NCBI GenBank assembly: GCA_020635955.1
Contig: JACJYW010000007.1
Span: 124,001-188,000, forward strand
Source: Crocinitomicaceae bacterium
GTDB taxonomy: Bacteria; Bacteroidota; Bacteroidia; Flavobacteriales_D; Crocinitomicaceae
DNA: 64,000 nt
Reading direction: 5' to 3'
Shown: positions 1 through 9,545 of the stretch, piece by piece
Numbering within the stretch: position 1 is the first letter of the stretch
Layout: each line of letters starts with the position of its first letter
Made by a program: the position numbers and the translations under genes
Notes under the pieces: generated by a model
What the model was told of the DNA's origin: nothing
Databases searched by the model: none
What the model saw: the letters and a program-made list of their open reading frames with translations, nothing else

Positions 1-820
1 GTTTAATCCTAATGCTGTTTTTGTTGGTAAGCATTTCAATTTACCATACTCTCTAAAGAACACCATTAACACCTACACATTTATTGCCAAGAATACGCTG
101 ACAGGTAAATTTTCAAGAAACAAGGAAGTAAGGACCGAACCAATGTGGCATACCAGGATATTTGGTAAAAAGAACCAATATCCTTTAAAAGGTTCTGTTG
201 AATTGATTAATTCAATGAAGCGAAAATTAGATGCTTTGAGTAATGTGGAGTTTTTATTGGGTAAACAAGTGGATGCTATTGATGTTATGACTAAAGTAAC
301 ACTTGCGTTCAGAGAGGGCGAAAAATTAGAAGTAGATAAAGCTATTCTGACTTCAGTATCTGAGATCAAAGAGGTTAATTCTGCGTCAAAAAAAATTGAA
401 TTAGTTCAAGATAGAAGAGATTACATTCACCTATTACTTTCATCAAATCAATCATTCAGAAAAAAGATATCCTATTGGCGCTTAATGAACGATAATGTTA
501 TTCACCGCATATCAGATATTTCTTACCAAACTGAGAATAAAGAAAATCTGTTACTCGTAGGAATTAAACCTGATCCGTTCTATTCAAAATCAGAAGATGA
601 ACTGACTGAATATTGCAGACATTTCTTGTTAAACAAAGGGGTTATAGTTCAAAATCAATCGCTTGATCGAATTAAAACTCATGTTTTTCCGACCTACTAC
701 ATTAAAGAAGGACTTAGAAATCAGATCAATAACATTGATCTGCAAAAGATAGAACTAATTCATTCGACAGACCTTATCTATGGCTTTTTCCGAATATTAA
801 AAAAGGAAAACCTTATTTAA
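1..820 (+). CDS. C-terminal part of a probable FAD-dependent oxidoreductase (amine oxidase / protoporphyrinogen oxidase-like)
   Basis: The reading frame is open from base 2 with no start inside the window, so the 5' part of this gene lies upstream and about 272 residues are visible. A segment coded from about base 170 reads YPLKG followed by a predicted helix, then VDAIDV and a strand ending in ILTS. This resembles the substrate/FAD-domain boundary of flavin amine oxidase-type proteins, where a Y-P-x-G-G-like loop precedes the G-x-x-V-x-x-I strand. No Rossmann dinucleotide motif is visible because it would be N-terminal and outside the window. The 3' end overlaps the end of the convergent methyltransferase gene by 8 bp. 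The family call is inferred from a weak pattern. The alternative is a NAD(P)-binding protein of unknown substrate. Confidence 0.5.
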   Translation, partial: FNPNAVFVGKHFNLPYSLKNTINTYTFIAKNTLTGKFSRNKEVRTEPMWHTRIFGKKNQYPLKGSVELINSMKRKLDALSNVEFLLGKQVDAIDVMTKVTLAFREGEKLEVDKAILTSVSEIKEVNSASKKIELVQDRRDYIHLLLSSNQSFRKKISYWRLMNDNVIHRISDISYQTENKENLLLVGIKPDPFYSKSEDELTEYCRHFLLNKGVIVQNQSLDRIKTHVFPTYYIKEGLRNQINNIDLQKIELIHSTDLIYGFFRILKKENLI

Positions 821-1499
821 TGAATACTCCAAAATAGATGTATCTAAGATTCTTAGGTGTTAATGGAGAAAATACTATATCAGCACTACCAAGCGTAGAT
901 CGTTGCTTTTCAGATCTTCCAAAAAGGGCTATACTACCATAAGATTTAATGAAGCTTTTGCTAAATGGGGTACCCCATTCTTTCAAATCTGTTTTAGTAA
1001 CATAACGCCACCGTTCACCCCATTTCACAAATTTCTTTCTCAGAAATTGATGGAATTTACTGCCTAAAGCATTTTCTGCAAACAAAAAGGCACCACCCGG
1101 CTTTAATACGCGGTAAATTTCTTTGATAGCTTCATCCTGATCAGCTTTATTTCCGAGAGCACCAATCACTGATTTAAAAACGACTACGTCAAAAGATGCA
1201 TCAGGAATATCGATCTTCCGCATATCGATCTGCTTGTATTCGATTTGATTTGATACCGCATAACGGTTATGCATGGTTTGAGTCTCTGTAGGCATTTCAT
1301 TATAATCTGAACATACCACCTCACAACCTTTCTTGGCAAAATATAAACTCATCCCCCCTTCTCTCTCACCTAATGCCAACACTTTCATCCCCTCTTTAAC
1401 AGCAAAATGCGCATCCCAAAAAGGAAGCGCATTTTTCCAGTTTTTAACATCCCATTGGATGATATCTTTCAACTCTTCTTTCGAGAGGTTATTTTGCAT
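813..1499 (-). CDS. Class I SAM-dependent methyltransferase
   Basis: This 228-residue protein has the order of motifs of a Rossmann-fold SAM methyltransferase. Motif I is [10 protein letters not shown] at about residues 40-49, a slightly degenerate G-x-G-x-G. An acidic residue ends strand 2 (SDYNE, about 64-68), [13 protein letters not shown] lies at about 103-115, and [12 protein letters not shown] follows at about 132. The last stretch is typical of the Methyltransf_11 / UbiE-like group. The substrate cannot be read from the sequence. Its start overlaps the 3' end of the RNase Y gene by 11 bp, so it may be co-transcribed as the last gene of the minus-strand set that begins with the coiled-coil gene and zapA. 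Nothing looks truncated. Confidence 0.8.
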   Translation of the reverse strand: MQNNLSKEELKDIIQWDVKNWKNALPFWDAHFAVKEGMKVLALGEREGGMSLYFAKKGCEVVCSDYNEMPTETQTMHNRYAVSNQIEYKQIDMRKIDIPDASFDVVVFKSVIGALGNKADQDEAIKEIYRVLKPGGAFLFAENALGSKFHQFLRKKFVKWGERWRYVTKTDLKEWGTPFSKSFIKSYGSIALFGRSEKQRSTLGSADIVFSPLTPKNLRYIYFGVFIK

Positions 1500-3030
1500 A
1501 CTGAACTGCTCTTTTTTCTCTGATCACGGTAATTTTCACCTGTCCAGGATACGTCATTTCATTTTGGATCTTTTGTGAAATGATAAATGCCAATTCATCT
1601 GCACGTTGGTCATTCACTTTTTCAGCTTCAACCATTACACGTAACTCTCTACCAGCTTGAATAGCGTAAGATTTAATAACACCATCAAATCCAAGTGCCA
1701 ATGTCTCAAGATCCTTAATACGTTTGATATATGATTCTGCAATCTCACGTCTAGCTCCTGGACGAGCACCTGAAATGGCATCACAAACCTGTACAATTGG
1801 TGAGATCAAAGTTGTCATCTCGATCTCATCATGGTGAGCTCCGATAGCGTTACATACATCTGGCTTTTCACCAAATTTCTCAGCTAATTGCATCCCTAAT
1901 ATAGCATGCGGCAATTCTGGCTCATCTTCCGGCACTTTTCCAATATCGTGTAATAGACCAGCTCTTTTAGCCACTTTAACATTTAATCCTAGCTCAGAAG
2001 CCATGATTGCGCAAAGGTTTGCTACTTCACGAGAGTGTTGTAATAAATTTTGGCCATAAGAAGAACGATACTTCATTCTACCTACCATTTTCATTAGCTC
2101 AGGATGTAATCCATGAATTCCAAGATCAATACAAGTTCTACGACCTGTTTCAATGATCTCTTCATTTAATGATTTTCTGGTTTTAGCCACTACCTCTTCA
2201 ATTCTTGCAGGGTGAATACGTCCATCTGAAACCAACTGGTGTAACGATAATCTAGCCACCTCTCTTCGCACGGCATCAAAACATGATAGGATAATAGCTT
2301 CAGGAGTATCATCCACAATGATCTCTACACCTGTTGCTGCTTCTAATGCTCGAATATTACGTCCTTCACGCCCAATAATTCGCCCTTTCATTTCATCAGA
2401 CTCAATATTGAATACTGAAACTGAATTTTCAATAGCTTGTTCAGTAGCTACCCTTTGGATAGATTGAACCACAATTTTCTTAGCTTCTTTAGACGCATTG
2501 ATCTTTGCTTCATCTACAATCTCTTTGATGTAAGCCATAGCATCTGTTCTTGCCTCATCTTTTAAGGCTTCCATTAAGCTTGTTTTTGCTTCATCAACTG
2601 ATAAAGCTGAGATCTTAGATAACTCATTTACCTGCTTTTGATGAACCTTTTCAATCTCTTTTTTCTTATTCTCGATTACTTCCAGTTCATCTTCTAAATC
2701 CTTCTTTTGACGATCTATAGCTTGAGATTTTCTGTTTACTTCTTCAATTTTTTGATTCAAACTATTTTCCTTGCTCTTCGTTTTATCTTCTCTGCTTTGC
2801 AAGTTTCTTTCGCGATTACGAGCATTTTTCTCATGCTCATCTTTCAATTGCAGGAATTTTTCTTTTGCCTGGATGATCTTGTCTTTTTTAAGCGCTTCAC
2901 CTTCTGCTTCAGCTTCCTTTAGAATCGAATTTGTTTTCGCTTTGAGGGCAGTTTTCTGCAGGATAAATACGATCACTGCACCCAGGGCAACACCAATAGC
3001 AGCCCCGATTATTATACTAGTTATATCCAT
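1489..3030 (-). CDS. rny: Ribonuclease Y
   Basis: Endoribonuclease that starts mRNA decay at the membrane. The 513-residue protein has the complete family architecture. An N-terminal membrane anchor lies at about residues 5-25, a long charged coiled coil at about 30-200, a KH RNA-binding domain with [10 protein letters not shown] at about 216-225, and an HD metal-dependent phosphohydrolase domain with H361-D362 in LLHDIGKV plus an upstream His at about 332 (QHSREV). The length matches the family (about 515-520). The start at 3030 places the hydrophobic segment immediately at the N-terminus, as expected. The downstream methyltransferase gene overlaps its stop. It follows zapA, an arrangement I believe is common in Bacteroidota. 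Confidence 0.96.
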   Translation of the reverse strand: MDITSIIIGAAIGVALGAVIVFILQKTALKAKTNSILKEAEAEGEALKKDKIIQAKEKFLQLKDEHEKNARNRERNLQSREDKTKSKENSLNQKIEEVNRKSQAIDRQKKDLEDELEVIENKKKEIEKVHQKQVNELSKISALSVDEAKTSLMEALKDEARTDAMAYIKEIVDEAKINASKEAKKIVVQSIQRVATEQAIENSVSVFNIESDEMKGRIIGREGRNIRALEAATGVEIIVDDTPEAIILSCFDAVRREVARLSLHQLVSDGRIHPARIEEVVAKTRKSLNEEIIETGRRTCIDLGIHGLHPELMKMVGRMKYRSSYGQNLLQHSREVANLCAIMASELGLNVKVAKRAGLLHDIGKVPEDEPELPHAILGMQLAEKFGEKPDVCNAIGAHHDEIEMTTLISPIVQVCDAISGARPGARREIAESYIKRIKDLETLALGFDGVIKSYAIQAGRELRVMVEAEKVNDQRADELAFIISQKIQNEMTYPGQVKITVIREKRAVQYAK

Positions 3031-3087
3031 AATTTCACTTTGTGTTGGTTAAAAACCAACGATTAAACATGAAGTGAACTGATTGGA

Positions 3088-3375
3088 TTAAAGAGCTTTA
3101 TCCAGCTTCTCTATGATCTTTTGAATATCCTCACTAAAGTCAGGTTGACTAACGGATGTAGAGGCAACGCCTCCACTTTTCATCTGGACAGCCATTTGTA
3201 ATGATGTCATGGCCAGCAAATCCTGCATATCTTTTACTGCATAACTACCCTGCAGTTTTTTGATATTCGAATTTATCTTCTCAGCTGCTTCCTTGATCAC
3301 AGCTTCCTCCTCCTTCTTTATCGTCAAAGGATAAGTTCGCCCGGCAATAATTATTTTCAACGATATCTTATCCAT
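3088..3375 (-). CDS. zapA: Cell division protein ZapA
   Basis: Small FtsZ-ring-associated protein that promotes FtsZ bundling. The 95 residues match the ZapA family. The N-terminal strand pair (ISLKIIIAGRTYPLTI) is followed by the helix that begins EEEAVIKEAAEKIN and a long C-terminal helix containing MQDLLAMTSLQMAVQ. The length is normal. It lies 6 bp downstream of the coiled-coil gene at 3382-3666 and 57 bp upstream of rny, so the three probably share the promoter at 3693-3723. FtsZ itself is encoded about 40 kb away in this window. Confidence 0.9.
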   Translation of the reverse strand: MDKISLKIIIAGRTYPLTIKKEEEAVIKEAAEKINSNIKKLQGSYAVKDMQDLLAMTSLQMAVQMKSGGVASTSVSQPDFSEDIQKIIEKLDKAL

Positions 3376-3381
3376 AGTTGT

Positions 3382-3666
3382 CTAAACCTTTAGTAGCGAA
3401 ATACAATTATCGATCTCCCTTACCAATTCACTAATTCTGGCCTTCATCTCTTCAGAATCATCATTGTTTTGAACAGGTGCATTTTTTAATGACTCATTCT
3501 CAGCTTTCAACTGTACAATTTGCGATTCTTTAGCTGTCAAATCTTTTTTCAACTCTTCTAGTTCCTGCTTTTTAGTTGCTAGAAAAGCCTGCTCTTCTTT
3601 GATCTTATTCAACAGAAGCTCAACTTTTTCATCTAGCGAAGCAATGAGTTTTTTAGTATCTGACAT
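3382..3666 (-). CDS. Small coiled-coil protein upstream of zapA
   Basis: A 94-residue, almost entirely helical protein. Residues 8-75 are rich in K, E, L and Q in heptad-like order (KKLIASLDEKVELLLNKI and onward), with no signal peptide or membrane segment. No enzymatic motif is present. Small coiled-coil proteins encoded directly before zapA are frequent in Bacteroidota. A ZapB-like role as partner of ZapA or the Z-ring is a reasonable inference from context but is not shown by sequence. It is the first gene after a good promoter and is therefore probably the operon leader. Confidence 0.65.
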   Translation of the reverse strand: MSDTKKLIASLDEKVELLLNKIKEEQAFLATKKQELEELKKDLTAKESQIVQLKAENESLKNAPVQNNDDSEEMKARISELVREIDNCISLLKV

Positions 3667-3692
3667 AAAGTGTCGGTCAAAATTTCAATAAA

Positions 3693-3723
3693 CAAAATTA
3701 CGCAAGAAGAATGCTTTTTCAAA
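3693..3723 (-). promoter_or_regulatory. Bacteroidota-type promoter for the coiled-coil/zapA/rny operon
   Basis: Reading the minus strand, TTTG (3723-3720) is followed by 19 nt and then TAATTTTG (3700-3693), matching the -33 TTG / -7 TAnnTTTG pattern of the Bacteroidota primary sigma factor. The start codon at 3666 lies about 20 nt downstream of the expected transcription start. The divergent intergenic region also contains the pair ATTATTAA / TTAATAAT (3739-3746 and 3755-3762), which could form a hairpin. Confidence 0.6.
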
Positions 3724-3780
3724 GGAATAATCCTTGAATTATTAAGATGAATTTTTTAATAATCCCTGCGAATAATAAAA

Positions 3781-3808
3781 TTGGTACTTTGTAAAGGCAT
3801 TAAATTTG
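3781..3808 (+). promoter_or_regulatory. Bacteroidota-type promoter for the M23 peptidase gene
   Basis: TTG at 3781-3783 and TAAATTTG at 3801-3808 are separated by 17 nt, a good match to TTG / TAnnTTTG. The expected transcription start is only a few bases before the first possible ATG at 3818. This favours the second in-frame ATG at 3857, directly before the signal peptide, as the true start. Confidence 0.55.
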
Positions 3809-3856
3809 TTCTTTTGAATGGATAAATGTTCTTTCAAACAACAACAAACAAATTCA

Positions 3857-5608
3857 ATGCATAAAATATTATTCATATTCACGCTCTTGTCAATTTATGG
3901 CTTTTCTCAACCCTATGAAGCCAAGAACATTGATTTTGAAAACATTGGTCTTCTCCCTCCCATGAAAATTCCATTGATCTTATCAGGGAATTTTTGTGAA
4001 ATGAGAAGTAATCACTGGCACACAGGTTTGGATATTAAAACACAAGGGGTTGAGGGAATTCCATTATATGCCGTTGATGAAGGAGTTATCTCAAGAGTAA
4101 GGGTATCACCCTGGGGATATGGATTGGCTGTGTATATCGATCACCCAAATGGATTGACGTCTGTTTACGCACATATGCAATCTTTTTCTTCTACTATAGA
4201 TTCACTGGTATATGCCGTTCAAAAAGAGACCGAAAGTTATGTAGTAAATGAAATGGTACTGGAGAGAGGAGTACAGGTAAAAAGAGGCGAATTCATAGGT
4301 AAATCAGGAAATTCAGGAAGTTCAGCTGCGGCACACCTACATTTTGAATTACGGGAAACTAAAACTGAGCATGCCTTAAACCCATTAAAGTTCAAGTGCT
4401 ACCGAAAGAAGATCCATGACACTACTAAACCTACTTTAAAAGGTATTAAAGTTTATGCCGTTACAGATAAAGGATATATGATTCCGGGTAAATCAAAGTA
4501 TTACTATGTTAAACTCGTTGAAGGGAAATACATACTCAACGATAATCTACCTATAGACATTAATGACATTGCTACTAAAAATGCCTATTTAGCTTTTGGT
4601 TTTCATGTTACGGATAAATTAGATGGCGCAGGCAATGTTTGCGGAATACATCATGCCATTTTATCTAAGGGTGAAGAAAAACTGCATGAGCATAAAACAG
4701 ATTATATGAATTTTGATCACAATCGATTCATAAATTCACATCAGGATTATTATGAGTTTACGCAAAACAGGCGCAATATTCATAAAGCTTTTAAAACCGT
4801 AGTCAATCCAATGCCCATTTATTTACAAGAGCCGGTTTTTGTGCCTTTCTACAGCTGTGATGGCACCTATAATTTCAAAGCTTTAGATGTACACGGAAAT
4901 TACATTGTATTGAATTTTGACATTGCAGAATCGGCCAAAAGCTTTGCAAAAAACCCGTTTGACAAGCCACAGGATTATTATTTTCCAGATTCCGTTAATA
5001 CACTTTTACACCCTAACTTTCAGTTATTGATGGAACCCGGCACCTTCTATGAGCCTTTGCAAAAAATGTTTAGAATTGATAGTGCCGCCCCTTACTTGAG
5101 TTACGGATACGAATTTTCAGAATCAGATATTCCCGTTCAAAAAAACTTTGACGTAAGGATGAAAGTTCCGGATCTGCCAGCTGATTTCCCAACAAGCAAA
5201 CTGGGTATTGGAGTTATTTCAACGAAAGGATATTTGAGTTGGAAGGGTGGTGATTACATTAATGGATGGGTGGAAAGCAATAGCAGGGATTTTGGAAAAT
5301 TCGTCTTACTTGTTGACACGATTGCACCAAAGATCACCCCATTAGATTTTAATGAAAACAAAACTATCACCCGTTATAGAACAATGGAACTGAAGATCGA
5401 AGACAATTTAGCGGGAGTATGGCAATACAAAGCTTTTATCAATGGTGAATGGGTCTTGATGGAATATGATCGAAGAAAAATGAAGTACATAATACCACTT
5501 GATGAAAGAAGTAAACATCTGCTAAAAACAGGGAAAAACGAAATCAAGATCTTCGCTAATGATGGCAAAGGCAACAAAACTGAAGCCAGTTGGAATGTGA
5601 TCTATTAG
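3857..5608 (+). CDS. Secreted M23-family metallopeptidase
   Basis: Probable peptidoglycan hydrolase of the LytM/M23 zinc peptidase family. Numbered from the first ATG (3818), the zinc-ligand motif H-x(3)-D is H68-T-G-L-D72 (inside HWHTGLDI) and the second motif HLHFE places H173 and H175. All canonical metal and catalytic positions are therefore present. I start the gene at 3857 because MHKILFIFTLLSIYGFSQ is a clean signal peptide, whereas the upstream 13 residues are polar and almost coincide with the predicted promoter. The roughly 380 residues after the peptidase domain contain predicted beta-sandwich-like stretches I cannot assign. The stop overlaps the convergent lipoprotein gene by 4 bp. 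Confidence 0.88.
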   Translation: MHKILFIFTLLSIYGFSQPYEAKNIDFENIGLLPPMKIPLILSGNFCEMRSNHWHTGLDIKTQGVEGIPLYAVDEGVISRVRVSPWGYGLAVYIDHPNGLTSVYAHMQSFSSTIDSLVYAVQKETESYVVNEMVLERGVQVKRGEFIGKSGNSGSSAAAHLHFELRETKTEHALNPLKFKCYRKKIHDTTKPTLKGIKVYAVTDKGYMIPGKSKYYYVKLVEGKYILNDNLPIDINDIATKNAYLAFGFHVTDKLDGAGNVCGIHHAILSKGEEKLHEHKTDYMNFDHNRFINSHQDYYEFTQNRRNIHKAFKTVVNPMPIYLQEPVFVPFYSCDGTYNFKALDVHGNYIVLNFDIAESAKSFAKNPFDKPQDYYFPDSVNTLLHPNFQLLMEPGTFYEPLQKMFRIDSAAPYLSYGYEFSESDIPVQKNFDVRMKVPDLPADFPTSKLGIGVISTKGYLSWKGGDYINGWVESNSRDFGKFVLLVDTIAPKITPLDFNENKTITRYRTMELKIEDNLAGVWQYKAFINGEWVLMEYDRRKMKYIIPLDERSKHLLKTGKNEIKIFANDGKGNKTEASWNVIY

Positions 5609-6231
5609 AATGACCTCACTGGTCTGATATTGCTCTGCACAGCCAATAAATTCTTCGTTGTAGAATATTGAGACCCATCTGTAAAACTCTGACGCCATAC
5701 ATTATCTGCATCAACTTCTGAAGAACTCCAGTATTGCTGATCAGGAAAACTTCCTAAGCCTTTAGCTTTGAGGTTGGTATAAAGTGCATTTAACTCATCC
5801 TTGGATGGCAAGTACCAGTCCGTATATCCACCATAAGCATAATCACTGCATAATTGGGCTGGCATATTAGAGTCAGAACAGCTTGCTAGAATATCAGTTG
5901 TATTCTGAGCACCACCTCCCATAGATGTGTTAGCAGCACCAGTAAGATCCGTACCTGAACATCCCCAATTTGACCAAACTTGTGAAAGATCCGCATTTGC
6001 CGAAACTAAACCTGTTCCATCAACAACATTCAAATAAGCCAAAATCCCACCTTGAAAAGATTTACCGTATAAAGAATCTAATGGCGTACCCGAATCGTAA
6101 AGTTCTTTAGGCGTTGAACCGTTATTCAAAAGTGATTGAACTGAAGGAGTTTCATCAGGCGTTTCGTCCTTTTTGCAAGAATAAAAAATGAATAATGGAC
6201 AAAAAACAAATAAGAAATATTTCATTTTCAT
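5605..6231 (-). CDS. DUF1566-type (Lcl C-terminal-like) lipoprotein
   Basis: Lipoprotein with a signal peptide ending in a lipobox (LFIFYSC) followed by KKDE. The rest of the mature protein matches the DUF1566/Fib-succ-type fold. It has GGILAYL at the start of the domain, then ...GGYTDWYLPSKDELNALY..., YWSSSE and a closing IRPVRSF. The domain is common on surface proteins of Bacteroidota, with unknown or adhesive function. The first possible start is at 6261. I prefer the ATG at 6231 (or 6225) because it gives a normal-length signal peptide. It is separated from the WD40-caspase gene by about 60 bp and may be transcribed with it. Confidence 0.75.
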   Translation of the reverse strand: MKMKYFLFVFCPLFIFYSCKKDETPDETPSVQSLLNNGSTPKELYDSGTPLDSLYGKSFQGGILAYLNVVDGTGLVSANADLSQVWSNWGCSGTDLTGAANTSMGGGAQNTTDILASCSDSNMPAQLCSDYAYGGYTDWYLPSKDELNALYTNLKAKGLGSFPDQQYWSSSEVDADNVWRQSFTDGSQYSTTKNLLAVQSNIRPVRSF

Positions 6232-6295
6232 AAAAAAGTTTTGGATAGCTAAAATTACCAATTTTCAAATACTTACAATTGATATCATTCAACTA

Positions 6296-9200
6296 TTAAT
6301 TCCTCACCTTCCAAAAAACATAGTCGTTCGAAATATTCTCATATCTTGAAATTGGCTTTTGACGGTCATTTGTCAATTCAGAGACTTCTGTTTTAAGAAA
6401 ACTTTGAACTTCAGAAAGCATAATATCACCATCATTGTTGAGATCCGCTTTGCCTGATTTTAGACCATCCAGCAAAGCATAGGTAAAGACACCATTATTC
6501 CATTCACCGCCTTCTAAAGCGTACTCTGCTCCACCAGCCGAAGCAATGATCGTTGCACCAGATGATTGTCTCAAGTCAGTAAAAATATTCTTCATTAAAT
6601 GGAAGGAATTCAAATAACCCGTTCCGGATTTTGATTTGACCGCTGTACCCATGGATCTGAATGTAAGATCTCCCGCATCAACTACTTCATTTTCTGCAAA
6701 TTCTACTTCTTCTTTATCCAGTTCACCGGAATGGCAGGCATCCATGAAGATTGTTTTAATCCTGGCTGGAACATCATCAATGATCTCTTCCAAATAACTA
6801 TAGGCAAATCCCTTACCTGCAGGATCATTAAAATTCATATCATAGGTTGCCAGATAATAATCGAAATTAGCGTCAAGCACTCCATGCCCGGCAACATAAA
6901 CTAAAACGTGGTCCGTTATTTTGGATTGTTTTAACTTCTTTGCTGCATTGCCAATATTCTCTAGAGTAATCTCCTCATTCAATAATTTGGTAACATGGAT
7001 TGAATCATACATTGTATTATTATCTGTATAAAATGACACAAAATCATTAATGTCCTTAGCGGCATAGTTCAGATCCATCTTATCATTAACATATTTAGAA
7101 GCACCAATACCTAACACATAAAGATCCGGCTTAATTTTCTGATCAGCCTTGTAATATATATTAACCGTTTCTCTGGCTGACCTTACTCCCTGTGTGTTTG
7201 TACACCAAACTTGAATTCGGTTGACACCGGGCGTCAAATATTCTTTCATGGAATAACTGATGTACTGCATAGAATCCATTGCAAGGAAATTAAATCCGTC
7301 TTTTCCTGTTGTAGGTACATCATTATTCGTGATAAAAAGACGATCCAGGTATTCTATATTATCAGACATTAAAAAACTGAGACGGATGAAATTTTCAGTA
7401 ACCGTTTGAGATTGCGTATTCAAAGTAAGTTCAGGAGCATTGATCTGATCACCAAATATGGACGGATCAACACCCATTTTCTTCAATCGCTTTAAATAAG
7501 CTTTCTCAAAAATTTCATCCAACCCTGTTGTATCAGTACGCATTAAGTTCAAAACCTGATCTGGTCGGTTATATTTTAGATCAAACTGTTCAAATGCATA
7601 ATATTTTGCTTCTTTATCTTTTCCCTGATTCACATGGAAACCGACATATCTGCTCCCTTTCCTTGAAGTAGCATAATAATTATCCTTCGTCCAAAGGATC
7701 CATTCCTGATCCTCTGTTACAAACAGTGAAGCTATAGGATAAACAACATTATGATCATATCCGTTGTTGTAGAACCCCTTTAGCGTTTCCTCATCAATTT
7801 TGGCTATAGCATCTTCACCATATGAATAATTCAACTGATCAATAAACGCTTCATAGGTCATATATAGCTCTCCTTTATCTGATAGTTCCCAGATCTTGAC
7901 GGTTTGATCTCCTGAAGAAGTATACATAAACCTGCCATCATCAGAAAACGCGAGTGAATAAACTTCAGACGAATGTCCTTTGAATTCTCTTAAAATCTGA
8001 CCCGTAGTATCATAGAGATGCGTCCTATATGCACAGCCAATAACAATATTATTATCCGGAGTTAAAGACATACATCTGATGTCGCCATCTGTTCCTGCAT
8101 CAATCTTAATTTCATTGCCATTTGAAATAGAGACCACCGAAGGTTTATCATTGGTATAACTAATCCAAAGATCATCTCTTTGCAGCACTTCTTCTGTAAA
8201 ATCTTCTTCTGTCAATTCTCCTATCTCCAGGGTTGATAGATCAAATGTACCGGTGAGATCTCCAAAATCATTTAGCACAGGTTGATGTACCTTTTTTTGA
8301 CCAAAACCAATTGTATATCCTGGTCCTGCTGCTACTTCCCACATGCGTTTGCCGTTTCCTTTCAACACATGCTTCACTTCACCTGTATTTGCATCCCAAA
8401 TAAATATCTCTCTATCATTTCCACCTGCCGTAGCAATGGTGCTTTCGCCAAACCAATCGCACGAGATCACAGCATTTGTATGTTCTTTGAATGCAAATAA
8501 TTTTTCACCCTCAGGAATAGAATATATGATTGCATTTTCATCATTGGAAAGATTTGTTCCAACAACAATTTTTGATCCATCAGCAGAAAAAGCAACACAA
8601 TTGACATCACCCACCGTATATTTTTCACCAAAAACAGGATCTATGATATGATCGATCTCTTTAATGAATTTTCCTTTAGAACTCCAAAGAATGACCTTGT
8701 TATCAAAACCCACTGTTACAATGTGTTTGCCATTAGGCGACCAAGCACAATTTCTGATCTGTCCTGTATGTTTATCCTCTAATTCGGTATATTCCAATTC
8801 ACCTTTTTTTAAGAGAACCTCCAGATCCCAAATGATCATTTTACGATCATAACTACAACTAAAGAAGCTTTTACCATCTGGCGATACGGCAAGTCCATAC
8901 AGGCCATCCTTATGAGCTTCAAGTTTAACACCCTGACTGTTATTTAAATTCCAAATACCCAATACACCACTATTGGTACCACTGAACAAATAATTACCAT
9001 CAGGTGTAAATTGTAAAGCAACTACAGGATCAGAATTTCCTTCTAATAAGCCCAGTAATTTTCCTGATCCAGCAGAATAAACCCTGATATCTCCGGTAGA
9101 ATTTCCTTCACCGAGAAAACCACCAACTGCCAGCATATTTCCATCATCAGATAAAGCACCTGAATTCAACATCCCAACATAATTCTCCTCAATATACCCT

Positions 9201-9412
9201 CTAAAAGTTTTGATCAAAACACCATCATGAAGATCCCAAACACGTATTGTTTTATCATCTGAGATAGAGTACAACTGACTTCCATCAGGGGAAAACATCA
9301 CGTTCTTAACCAATCCCATATGACCTTTTGTGTCTATGGTGACGTAGGTTTGATTTTGACCTGATGCCATCCAGGAATTCAGCAGCACCAAAACGATAAC
9401 TAAGTTTCTCAT
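6296..9412 (-). CDS. Secreted WD40-repeat / caspase-like (C14) protein
   Basis: A large protein with three visible parts. First is a signal peptide (MRNLVIVLVLLNSWMASGQ). The following half consists of many WD40 repeats that end in typical WD dipeptides (for example IRVWDLHDG, MIIWDLE, VILWSS, IFIWDA, VKIWEL), consistent with one or two beta-propellers. A C-terminal peptidase C14 domain begins around LYVLGIGASKY. The catalytic dyad is intact: His846 in VYVAGHGVLD and Cys896 in FMDACHSGE, numbered from the ATG at 9421. Caspase-like proteins of this type (metacaspase/orthocaspase group) cleave after basic or acidic residues. The target is unknown. I chose the ATG at 9412 over 9421 because it begins the signal peptide directly. 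Confidence 0.88.
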   Translation of the reverse strand: MRNLVIVLVLLNSWMASGQNQTYVTIDTKGHMGLVKNVMFSPDGSQLYSISDDKTIRVWDLHDGVLIKTFRGYIEENYVGMLNSGALSDDGNMLAVGGFLGEGNSTGDIRVYSAGSGKLLGLLEGNSDPVVALQFTPDGNYLFSGTNSGVLGIWNLNNSQGVKLEAHKDGLYGLAVSPDGKSFFSCSYDRKMIIWDLEVLLKKGELEYTELEDKHTGQIRNCAWSPNGKHIVTVGFDNKVILWSSKGKFIKEIDHIIDPVFGEKYTVGDVNCVAFSADGSKIVVGTNLSNDENAIIYSIPEGEKLFAFKEHTNAVISCDWFGESTIATAGGNDREIFIWDANTGEVKHVLKGNGKRMWEVAAGPGYTIGFGQKKVHQPVLNDFGDLTGTFDLSTLEIGELTEEDFTEEVLQRDDLWISYTNDKPSVVSISNGNEIKIDAGTDGDIRCMSLTPDNNIVIGCAYRTHLYDTTGQILREFKGHSSEVYSLAFSDDGRFMYTSSGDQTVKIWELSDKGELYMTYEAFIDQLNYSYGEDAIAKIDEETLKGFYNNGYDHNVVYPIASLFVTEDQEWILWTKDNYYATSRKGSRYVGFHVNQGKDKEAKYYAFEQFDLKYNRPDQVLNLMRTDTTGLDEIFEKAYLKRLKKMGVDPSIFGDQINAPELTLNTQSQTVTENFIRLSFLMSDNIEYLDRLFITNNDVPTTGKDGFNFLAMDSMQYISYSMKEYLTPGVNRIQVWCTNTQGVRSARETVNIYYKADQKIKPDLYVLGIGASKYVNDKMDLNYAAKDINDFVSFYTDNNTMYDSIHVTKLLNEEITLENIGNAAKKLKQSKITDHVLVYVAGHGVLDANFDYYLATYDMNFNDPAGKGFAYSYLEEIIDDVPARIKTIFMDACHSGELDKEEVEFAENEVVDAGDLTFRSMGTAVKSKSGTGYLNSFHLMKNIFTDLRQSSGATIIASAGGAEYALEGGEWNNGVFTYALLDGLKSGKADLNNDGDIMLSEVQSFLKTEVSELTNDRQKPISRYENISNDYVFWKVRN

Positions 9413-9426
9413 TTCAAACATTTTGC

Positions 9427-9454
9427 CAAATGTAATACATCAATAAATTATCAA
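9427..9454 (-). promoter_or_regulatory. Bacteroidota-type promoter for the WD40-caspase gene
   Basis: On the minus strand TTG (9454-9452) and TACATTTG (9434-9427) are separated by 17 nt. The start codon lies 6-15 nt beyond the -7 box, implying a very short leader. Confidence 0.5.
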
Positions 9455-9545
9455 CTAAGGTTATTTACCTAGTTTTTTAACCCTTATCATGTTTTAGTAA
9501 TTTTTTAACAGCTGTTTTTTTGAATAAGCTGTACATTAGATGCCT

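Noticed and set aside
6296..9421. Defence system (caspase effector)
   Set aside because: The protein has a signal peptide and no neighbouring nuclease, NTPase or toxin gene, so there is no contextual support.
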